From NCBI RefSeq assembly GCF_000346465.2, contig NC_034012.1, positions 11,144,294 through 11,208,293 on the forward strand: a DNA stretch of 64,000 nt, given 5' to 3'. Both the position numbers and the translations under genes were made by a program. Source of the stretch: Prunus persica. Lineage: Eukaryota > Streptophyta > Magnoliopsida > Rosales > Rosaceae. How positions within the stretch are numbered: position 1 is the first letter of the stretch; each line of letters begins with the position of its first letter. The notes under the pieces were generated by a model that searched no databases, was not told the DNA's origin, and saw only the letters and a program-made list of their open reading frames with translations. This document shows, in pieces, positions 50,212 to 60,150 of the stretch.

Positions 50212-51079
50212 TAGATCTGGCAATGTTGCACACGACCCGTTAGCATGACACGAATTCGCATTAAATTATCAGTATTTGGATTTAGATTAATGAGTCGGGT
50301 TAAAAACAGATGAACCCGTTAACCACCCGTTCAGTTAACGGGTCATGTCAGGTCTATTCACGAATATTTGCTATTCACTCGTTAAGAAGGGTAATTTTAT
50401 AATTTTGTATCACAATTCATGTTAAAAAACAAAACACCCACCTACCTTCACTTTGTTTTTTTATTATTCTTCTTCTCTCTCACCGAATCTCTCTGTCTTC
50501 ACTTTGTTTTTTTTTATTCCTCTTCTTGTTTTCTTCTTCTTTCCTTGGTATAGTTTTCTTCTTCTGTCCCTGGCACGGTTTCTTCTTCCTTTCTATTTTT
50601 TTTTATTCTTCTTGCTATTTCCCAAGTTTTCGTCTTCTTTATTTATATTTATTTCCTTGTCTCTTCTCTCTATGTTTCCTTCTCATGAGTACATTTTCTT
50701 CTCTCTCTTTTTAGAATCCAAAATTCTTTTCTTTAGATGTAAAAGTTGAGAGAATCAGTGAAGAAGTCTTTACTGTCCGTCCATGTGGGTTGGGATTTTG
50801 AGTGGTGGTTATGGTGTTTATGAGATGGATATTTTGGGGAGAGGACATTGATAAGGGGTTGATGGCTAAGCTCGGTGATAGTTGTTGGTTTTTTTCTTCT
50901 TTTCTTCTAGTTTATTCTTAACGGGTCGTGTGGATATTCTCGAATTGTAATGGGTCGTGTTTGGGTCTAGTATTTGTCACTCGTTAATTTAACATGTCGA
51001 GTCGTGTTAACTCGTTAAGTTAACGGGTTGACACGAATACAACCCAAAACCCATTAGCACGACCCGTTTGCTAGGTGTA
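50212..51079. mobile_element. hAT-type nonautonomous element, 868 bp
   Basis: It is flanked by a perfect 8-bp duplication, attttatc (50204-50211 and 51080-51087). The ends read TAGATCTGGCAA (left) and, reverse-complemented, TACACCTAGCAA (right). Subterminal regions on both sides are packed with GACCCGTTA / TAACGGGTC motifs in both orientations, as in a widespread plant hAT MITE family. The centre is pyrimidine-rich, and the frames there (50453-50749) are low-complexity artefacts. Confidence 0.82.
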
Positions 51080-51087
51080 ATTTTATC

Positions 51088-54021
51088 CAAATGTATACTT
51101 TTATTTCTAGAAAAAATATAGAAACAGTAAGCACCAAACAAAACTTGATACTTAAATTTTAAGCTAATAACTTTAGTTAGTCCATCTATTAAAAAATTTT
51201 TAATTCCGCCCTTGATCGAGGAACTTAATTATTATTACCAAGCTATATATATATATATCTTCGAGAGCTAACCCAGCTGAGGGGATGTACAACAACTCAA
51301 CATGACAACTGTATGTAGTGTTGTCAATTGACAAAACAAGTTGATATATAGCATTAGCCACCTAATTATTAAGGTTTTGCGAGCATATGATGTTGTCGCC
51401 CACATATTCATGAAAAAAAAACCCTACTTGTCTGGTTCCTACTATATATGGCTTGTTTTTTTTATTGGTGGATCAGGTTTGGGTGTTTTTTGTTTTTGTT
51501 TTTTGGGATAATGCTTCCCTTCCTTGCCCATAGCTCCTCCTTACAGACAACCACAAACTCATATACGTGTTTCTTTTTTTCATTCTTAAAAGTGCATTTA
51601 TATTAAAGGCCATCCTTTTTGTTAGAGAGAATAACCTACCGCTACCGGCAATGGGACTATACGCTTTCATTCTATCTCTCTCATCGCATTCATTGGCGTC
51701 TTTGTTTCTGGTTTTGTCTTCCCTTTTGCTACCTTCGGCATGTTTGTACTGAGCTTAACCCTTTCCTAAAATCTCATCAAAGTTTTGACATAAGAACTTT
51801 CATGCACGTCATTTTCTAATTTAAACACATAATATGTTACAAATTTTTATTTAAAATTTAAAATTTATACACATATTATGCTTTAACTGGATTCTACCGC
51901 TGAATTTACCACTTGAAAACGAAAAAGAATGGGAATTTGAGAATTTGGGATGGGCCTTCAACATAGGCCAGCGATAATACATTTTATTTTGGGCTGGAGA
52001 TATATAATTAAAGCCAGCCCAAACCCTAATTCAAATAGAAAAAGCCTTGTCGACGAGCCTACCACTAGCCATGGCAGTGATAGGTGCGTGACGTCACGTC
52101 TGCGGTAGAGATGAAATTGGGCCCACAGAAACCTAAATTGGGAATTTGACAGGAAGCAGCAACGTGTCTCTGATATTTGAATTAGAAAACATGAGAGTTG
52201 ACGTCAACCATGTGGCTTTGCATGACAGTGTGGAGGAGACTGGAGAGAGTCATGCAGCCCACCTACACACGTTGCTTTCGCTTTCTTACTCTCTGCGCTG
52301 CCCCTCTTGCGTGCATAATGCACACCCCCCACTACCGCACAAAATTCTCTCAAAAATAAATTGACGAAACTGCCCTTGCGAAGACCAAGAAAAATAAGTT
52401 GTTGCAACTTGTAAGCTGTAACTTGCATGGCAATGGCAATGGCAATGGCAATGGCAATGGCATTGCCAGAAGAGTCTTGACTGGTGAGTCATGTGGGTCG
52501 TTTTCTTTCCGCGTACACTAAGGTATCGAAGGATGTTGTTGGATTGACTTTGACAGATTTAATTAGAAGGTTGACAGAGTCATTTGCCTGATGATTGATC
52601 GTGTCTTTTCAATGTATTTCAAAGGAAGGGAAGTGGTAACCGGTAAGGGACAGGACAGGACGCTCCTCTCGCCTCTATTCACGGGGACCCCTTAACGTGA
52701 ATGCCGGTGTCACGCTGTGCTGGTGTCTTTTCAACCTTTTAATTGACAACGTTTAAGCCTGTTTATTAATCATTAGCCGCTTTAAGCTTCCCCCAACCAA
52801 ATTTTGACTTAAACAACATGCACCAAAGTAACTTGTACTTGAAAAATGATGTTTAGTTACCACTTTGCAGGAACTCTTCTGTTAATTTACAATTAGTCAA
52901 AACACTAATCCATACAATACAAGAAAATATATGTTGAAATTGGTATGTTTATTTCAAATATATATAATTCAATAATTCAATAATTGCCTTAAATTATCGT
53001 TATTAATAGGAGTTATTTTCTATTAATATGGGCTGATTTTCTCAACTGATGTATATGCTATCTTTAAAGTCCATCAACGTCTCTTTGTGCTATATATGAT
53101 ATAGCTAGGAGAGAAAGGATATACATACAACAGTTGTTGCCTTCTTCTTCTTCATCTCATGAAATTCTATCTTTCTCCTATTTCCTAAACTAAGTTTTCT
53201 GAGCAACATAGAAACGTGTTTGTATTCAGGTCCTTCCTCAATTCAAGGAAGAACCAAGACAGAGGAGATTCTAGGGTTGTTTTATCCAAGGGATGTAGTG
53301 GCATTCTCTGAACTGCTAGCACAAATTTGGCAGAGCCGCGAAACGTCTAAAGAGAGCGACTTAGTACGCAACTCATCCCAAGAATCGTTCACAACTTCAC
53401 ATCAAATTTTTCTAGGTAATATTGTTCTTTTAACTTTCTCTGCTTTAACAATATATCTGAGAACTTTTAGGTTCTCGTAGAAAACTATATCCCCCTACAT
53501 TTAAACCCTGCACTTTTCTTTGTTCACCCCAATACTTAAATCATTAAGTCTTAAGTTATATTATTGTGTAAAAAGACCAAAAAAGTCATCCAACTTAATA
53601 CTTCACTCTAGTACATCTATACACACACCCCACCACTTTTCATATTAAGTTTTAGAAAAACACAAACTCCTCTACACCTTATTTCTATATTACTCCTCTT
53701 TTAATTCATTAAACCTACTACACTCATATTCTTTTCACAAAACCTCTTAGTTCATTCTTAATGCTGCTACACATTTGACAACAGTGTTTTTATTTCTTTA
53801 AGTATGTGAGATTGATATGAACTTAGAGTGATGAGAGGCAAGATAGCAGGGTGTGAGGTCGATGAGTTTTTTTTTTTTCATTTTTTTTCTTTATGCTGAG
53901 TGTATATATGGGGTGAACTAACATTTCTTTTGCCCTAAACCAAAAAAAAAGAAACAAAGATTGAATATGAATATTACTCTTATTCAATAATATCACTCAA
54001 ATTAATATATCCCACAAACTT
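51088..54021. other. Intergenic with an unassigned possible transcription unit
   Basis: Mostly AT-rich. At about 53090 a TATA-like 'ctatatat' precedes an 86-codon frame (53220-53480) with ordinary-looking composition (TKTEEILGLFYPRDVVAFSE). I recognise no family. No other gene seen. Confidence 0.35.
52427..52462. repeat. (ATGGCA)6 hexanucleotide repeat
   Basis: Six perfect units, ending in 'ttgcca', which makes the right edge palindromic. No reading frame around it looks coding. Confidence 0.95.
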
Positions 54022-54026
54022 ATATA

Positions 54027-54286
54027 TGTTGTAAATGCATGAGTTGGTGGATGACCACCATACCTCTTAATATTCCACCGTTGGATTTTATGTAACCTAT
54101 GCACTAAGTATTTGTAATTAATGCTTGTAACCTATAGGTATATTGTAAATGATGGTATTCAATCTCCTATCTTGTAAGCCTATAAATAGGTGGTTCTACC
54201 AAAGATTTAGTAATGAATAAACATGGTGAAGCTTTATCTTTAGCATATCACTTCTCTCTATATTTTCTCCCTCTAGTTTTATAACA
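54027..54286 (+). repeat. 5' LTR of the Copia element
   Basis: It begins TGTTGTAAATG and ends TTTTATAACA. It contains a TATA box, TATAAATA (54181-54188), that would start the genomic transcript. It differs from the 3' LTR at three positions (54261, 54271, 54276). Confidence 0.95.
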
Positions 54287-54302
54287 CGTTATCAGCACGA
54301 CA
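54287..54302 (+). promoter_or_regulatory. Probable primer-binding site region of the Copia element
   Basis: The bases just inside the 5' LTR read 'cgttatcagcacgac'. They share only 'tatcag' with the usual plant site TGGTATCAGAGC for initiator Met-tRNA. Assigned by position rather than by a clean tRNA match. Confidence 0.45.
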
Positions 54303-54549
54303 TTGCTCTTGGTATGTTTTCTTTCTCTGAATTTTCTTTCTTCTTATATGAGCTAGAGTCATCACATGGTATAGAGTTTCTTTGTACTCACCATCAGACT
54401 TCATCATGCTTGTTTAAGAAAAAAAATTCTTATTCTTATTACACATGAATATAATGCCATGTTTTTATTTTTATTTGTTTGTTTATTTAATTTTAAGTAT
54501 GATCTTAATTATTATGATGAGTTTGAATTATACAAAAGATCAGGGGCCC

Positions 54550-55314
54550 GAAGTTCCGTGATCCTCATCATATAACTAGATTAGGATATAGAGTCCTTTT
54601 GATTGAATCAGAACCTGAAGTTCTTTGATTCCAAATAATTGAGGGCGTGAAGTTCCGCGAATTTAAAGAGCACATAAGGACATAAAACTCCTCGATTTTG
54701 TATTAATCAAAATCGGAATTCCATGAGGCCTACATATGTCAAGAACTTGAACCAGAAGTTTCGAGTGCATATACATCGATTTGAGTATGAAGTTCAAAGC
54801 ACAACTATTAATTCAATTTATTTAGATCTACGTATTCGTACCTGAAGTTTCGAATATATATTGATATGAACCTGAAGTTCATAGTTTTTCATGGATCTTA
54901 ATACTATATATGAACTTGAAGTTCATTACTTATTTGTGCCTATATGAACCTGAATTGGTTGGAAATCCAATTCTTAAACTTGTAGTTTTATCTACATATT
55001 GAATCCACATTAATATTGGATTATCTTGGAATTTCATAATCATTAATTGATTTATTTTATTCCTTGTTTATACCACTTTACTTATTTTATTTTATTATAT
55101 TTTATTTATGTTAGGTTATTAATTAATTTCGTTTTACAATGGTAATGTTTTGTATTACCGCCCCAATATTGATAGCCAGAGGAGTCTATTGGAGAAACTT
55201 CCTACTTTCTTTTGTGGGTAGGAAGTTTATGATGTTATGAACCAAAAGTTCTTGAGGCCCCAATATTACACAACTATTATAGTTGAAGATTTTGATGTCA
55301 TGAACTAGAAGTTC
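54550..55314 (+). repeat. Array of GAAGTTC motifs in the Copia leader
   Basis: GAAGTTC or GAAGTTT recurs at 54550, 54611-54623 (as GAACCTGAAGTTC), 54649, 54755, 54789, 54844, 54874, 54918 and 55308. It is often preceded by GAAC(C/T)(T/A)-, making an imperfect GAAC...GTTC palindrome. Copies are about 30-110 nt apart. Confidence 0.75.
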
Positions 55315-56833
55315 ATTGACCGAATAACTTTTATGTTGTGACATGACTATCTTGGCAATCCATGTCCCACAATGATGCATAAGATTTTTATAAATTTGTA
55401 AGGACATCGTTTAAAGACTCGAATTATTGTCTTGTCCAACAATATCATTACAAAGAACGCTCACAAATAAAAGCTGTCATAAGATCATCTCAGTCAAAAA
55501 TTGACTTTGAGCCATCTTTCCTGAAATAATTCAAGGGGATATTTGTGAGCCTATACAACATCTAATTATGGATCACTTCACCAGTTTTACTGAATGTGCC
55601 TACTAAAATGGTCACATATTTGATAACGACTGTGAGTTTATTTTCCTACATTTTGAGACAATTTTCCCGCCGTTAGGGGGAGAAATGACAATTCCTAAAG
55701 AACGTCGTGAAATAGTGTTGAATCAATCCACTTTTGTCTCATCAAGATAATTCATATATAAGTTGTACATATGCTAACATGGATTGATATTCTCGTATCA
55801 CAATCCATTAACATGGTGACTATATATATAATGCATGCCTGAAGCATGTCAGGAATATAGGTTCTAAAGACTTAACTCCTCAGAAATGGAGATTATTTGA
55901 AAAATTCAAGCCCTATAAAAAATAACGCTCTATAGGAGGTTATGATCCACATATTCTAAATAATTCATTGTAAAAGAGATGTTTGTCCCATAAGTGACAA
56001 CATAAACCCCTGAAGAGGCATTGGTACCCCAAAGCAATGAGATGATTATAAATTATGCATGCGCATGCACATAAGAATTGTGGGATCATAAAATTGATGA
56101 TACATTTGGTTTATTAGTAGCTACTATAATCATCAAGGGCTATGATTATATTAAATCACGTTTCATGAATGTCGACAAGTTAAGTGATTGGCCAAAAATG
56201 GAAATAGGCAATTCCATTTATCACTAAATAAGAAGAGTTGGATATTGAACCTATAACTCAAACACCAAATTACAAATGTTCAGTATGAAGGTTACGAATT
56301 GGTGTTTGTGAAGTGAAATAAGATCACTAATATGACATAAGGTTTCCTGGGAGAGACATGTGGTTTTAGTCTCCAATTTCATCGTAAATGCATCCACATT
56401 TCTATAAGTGCGGTTGTTACTTTAACGCAAAACTTATAGTATGTGTTAAATGCATATTTATTAAGACTATATGGTACATGGAAATCCTCAAAGCTCATGA
56501 AATATTTGAGATATATCGGATGAAGCAACCTCTTGAAAGATATAAAGTACCACAATATTCTTAATTAAGAGTTAACACTAAGAGTTTGAGTATTTTGAAT
56601 TCAAATTTGATATTGTTGTAACATATTCTAACTACTAAATTAGTTGTTGATACTCCTAAAGATTTCAATTTTGAAAAGTGAAAAGCAGGTTGAATAGTGT
56701 GATAGATGATCATGTATGAAGACAATGTTGCTTGTATTGCTCAAATCAGAGAAGGAGAGATATTAATCAGGGGGAGATATCAATCAGGGGGAGCATCCCA
56801 ATTCTACTACATTCAAGGCAGATGCGTGTTGTA

Positions 56834-57016
56834 CTCTTTTTCCCTTCGACTAGGTTTTTGTCCCACTGGGTTTTTCCTAGCAAGGTTTTAACGAGGCAAT
56901 ATAAGCTCATCCATCACCATATCAATGATTCAGAAGAAAGTTTCACTCTTTTTCCCTTCGCTTTGGTTTTGTCCCACTGGGTTTTCCAAGCAAGGTTTTT
57001 AATGAGGAAACAATGT
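56834..57016 (+). repeat. Duplicated block upstream of the polypurine tract
   Basis: Two copies of a block starting 'ctctttttcccttcg' (56834 and 56946, period 112) each contain 'ttttgtcccactgggtttt' and 'agcaaggttttaa(c/t)gagg'-like sequence. It lies between the RNase H remnant and the 3' LTR. Confidence 0.8.
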
Positions 57017-57044
57017 CATTGTATGGTGGACATCCAAGGGGGAG

Positions 57045-57304
57045 TGTTGTAAATGCATGAGTTGGTGGATGACCACCATACCTCTTAATATTCCACCGTT
57101 GGATTTTATGTAACCTATGCACTAAGTATTTGTAATTAATGCTTGTAACCTATAGGTATATTGTAAATGATGGTATTCAATCTCCTATCTTGTAAGCCTA
57201 TAAATAGGTGGTTCTACCAAAGATTTAGTAATGAATAAACATGGTGAAGCTTTATCTTTAGCATATCACTTCTCTCTACATTTTCTCCTTCTAATTTTAT
57301 AACA
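57045..57304 (+). repeat. 3' LTR of the Copia element
   Basis: Same 260-bp length as the 5' LTR and identical at 257 positions. The internal TATAAATA is at 57199-57206. It is directly preceded by the purine tract at about 57035-57044. Confidence 0.95.
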
Positions 57305-57309
57305 ATATA

Positions 57310-58940
57310 CAAATTTTCTCCTATGCATACATTATGTATTTTCTACTACTCGTCTTTTTTTTCCTTCGTTTTTACAATGACACCCTATGCGGACCCATAT
57401 ATATGCACAAAGATTTGAAGATGAGACATATTTTAACATTGAGTATTGAGAAGAGAAATATAATATTGTAGAGCTAAAGTTCCTTTCATTAGTCGTTTAG
57501 AGTTTGTGAGTTTTTCAACATCGTTAACATAAATATCTATATTTATACGTCATCTGCTGTTAATATTTCAGTGCCAACAAAATCCAATTTTGAAAGAATT
57601 TCAGTATAGATATTTTTGCAATTTTAACTTATACAAACAAAAACCGGGAAAAACTTTTGAGATAGAAAAAAAGACGATAAGATATTATTAGCATGACTAT
57701 CTTGTCTTTGGCATATGTCCTTTTCTTGAGTGACAAACAAACTATATTATATATATACAATCCCTTTTTATAAAGGAATTTTTCAAATAATTTTATTTGA
57801 GGGACGTCTTTTAGAGTCCTCTACGAATTTTTTTTCAACGATCCAAACAATCTATTTTTTAAGTTTATATTTATGGATCATCTTTGCAAAAAATTAGACA
57901 AATCGGAAACCGTTTTGATATCCAATTGTATTCTACAAAATCAATAAATATGGTGCTTTAAGAAAGTATAAAATTTCAATAATTTCAATTGAGTGGTCAA
58001 ATGATATTGGATTCAAGTGATTTTTTTGTAGATATGATATTTGAATGAGTATCTACAAAATACACAGTTTGGATTAGTGAAATACATTATAGAGTGGGCC
58101 TTACAAGAGTGTCCCTTAATGAAAGCTCTGTGTGTATATATATATATATATATATTTCTGAAATAAATTAAATAACAATTTATCCAATTACCAACTAAAT
58201 AAAAAAATTAATATTTGTTAAATTTAAGTTTAAAGTTGCTATGTTAAAGAATAAAGGAGAAAGGGACGTTGGTGATGATGGCCATTGGCCATGTGCTTGA
58301 AAGCGGCGCAATATAATTTTATAGCAGAAAAGCTCAGCCTTTGAATTTTTTAATGGATGGCTGGCTTGCTCTTGTTCACGTCAACTCTGGATTCTGCACT
58401 TCTACTCTATTATACATGTCGTTTACCACCGCTGCTGTATGAACTATATGACTATTACCCACGTAAAACGCGCACATATTAATGTCGTCCACATTTTAAA
58501 ACTGGATTAAATCTTAGTCATGATTTATCCCTCACACGTGCACTGTTTCGCACGCACACACTTAAAAATTCTAATTAAATTCTGTGTAGTTGGAGAGAGA
58601 TAAATTTTGTTGATGAACTTTGATATGTAATTTCAATTTTGTTCTTCAACTTTGAAAAGTATGTTAAGCTTTCAACGTAAGTGCGGAGCCAGATTTAGGC
58701 GAGAGATGGAAGGAAAATTGATATATTTTATAGCTCTCTTTGTGGAAGGAAATTGATATAATCCTGCTTTTAATATAAATGGCTGCCAAATTTCCGTAAC
58801 AACACGAATATATAACAGTAAATTTGTACTATATATATATATATATATTACTTTATAAGAATTTTTTTTTTTGCATATCGCGTGATAACACTTCCACATG
58901 TCATAGTATTATTGGTCGGAAGATAGCAAAATAATATTAT
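57310..58940. other. Intergenic, repeats only
   Basis: Contains a possible small foldback (57795-58118; 'gagggacgtcttttagag' facing the complement of 'aagggacactcttgtaag') and (TA)n runs at 58137-58154 and 58831-58849. No gene seen. Confidence 0.4.
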
Positions 58941-60150
58941 TCCCGTATTTATTTATTTATTTTTGAGAAATGGAATTCATTTATAGAATCAAAGTAGCGT
59001 ACATAGAACGATATGAAATAGTAGCCTCGTTAAAATCTTCCTGAGGGACAAATCCTAGGGTAGGAAGGAGTACCACACATGTCATTGACTAACAGGAGAA
59101 TATGAAAGAGTCACACAAGACCAATGCTAGAGCAAGATAAAATAAAACTGCAAACTGACACATAGACCTCTGATGCATGGGCCTCCAACGAGAACACTAC
59201 AACACAATCCAACTGTCAAAAGAGTCCTGCTATGAAATCATAGTCTTTTGCTTAGCCACAAGACATTGAGAGCATCTGACAGAAAACACGATACGTCAAG
59301 AAGAAAGAAAACATCCACTAAGCACACCATCTCCAGCCACCTCCAATAGCAATTGGCGATGAAAGAAGAGAAATCTGCGAGGAACAACGCAAAGAAGAAA
59401 CTAACCCTACAGATAGGCTAAGAAAGAAAATAAAATAAAAAAGCCTCCATGCACGCCATATCATCTCCACACTGACAAAGAAACCTCCTATAAAAACATA
59501 GTCCTTGAGACATGCGGAGAATCAAAGATCAGCTAAGGGGAAAAAGAAGAAAACACCACACAACAATAACAAAACTGGCCTAGCCACTTAACTTGAACAC
59601 GGGGATCAGGAGTAAGAGCATTCGTCTGATACCAAGCCCACGAATGCTCCAAGAACACATTAAGGAAGGCACCTCGGCAATTGGGCCAATCTCCGTAGGT
59701 TTGTTAGGAGGGACACCAACATCACCCGGATTCGCAGTCCCCATCACAGAGTAACCAGCCAAACCCGTAAAGATGGGTAAAAGGAGGGTACCCAACAACC
59801 CTAGTAGTTGTTGACTTGGAGACTATCGGCACAATAGCAGTAGCAGACCCGTTGAAACCATCACACTAAGGCAACCACCAAAAATGTCGACGCACTGAGG
59901 AGAAAGTGAACGGCCAAACCAACACCCATGATCTGAGAGAGACAACAACGAGATTAGCACCCCAGAGTCAAAGAGAGGAGTGACAGTGGCAACTCGACGT
60001 AGAAGAAAAGTGACTCGACATTGTCAAGTCAAGGAGGGTGACGACGGTTGAACATGGATGAAAACGAGCGTTCTTAGGCCGAGAAGGGGATGCCGGCCAA
60101 ACGTGAAAACCTAAACCTTAATATTTGATGAACGTCTCTCCTCGCATAGC
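58941..60150 (-). mobile_element. Decayed retroelement fragment, minus strand (class uncertain)
   Basis: Read on the minus strand, the segment is less AT-rich than its surroundings. It passes through 'tttgtccctcaggaagattt' and 'taacgaggc' and ends in an (AAAT)n tail (plus-strand 58945-58965). The tail suggests a non-LTR element, but the 'ttttaacgaggc' block also resembles the 3' part of the Copia element in this window. No conserved domain could be read, and neither the far end nor a target duplication is defined. Confidence 0.45.

Larger units (their letters stand above)
54027..57304 (+). mobile_element. Copia-type LTR retrotransposon, nonautonomous, about 3.3 kb
   Basis: It has two 260-bp LTRs (54027-54286 and 57045-57304) and a 5-bp target duplication, atata (54022-54026 and 57305-57309). 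A purine-rich tract (aaggggga) lies immediately before the 3' LTR. The interior is only about 2.76 kb, too short for a full Copia element. It retains scattered fragments: an integrase-like segment in frame at about 55510-55600 (PEIIQGDICEPIQ) and an RNase H-like MYEDNVACIAQI at about 56708-56743. Stops and deletions break everything, so it cannot encode its own enzymes. The remains are described only as broken fragments. Confidence 0.92.

Noticed and set aside
50453..50749. 98-codon frame rich in Phe, Leu and Ser that looks like a membrane protein
   Set aside because: It comes from a pyrimidine-rich tract inside the hAT-type element.
52201..52492. Cys/His-rich minus-strand frame across the ATGGCA repeat
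   Set aside because: The repeated residues are simply the hexanucleotide repeat translated.
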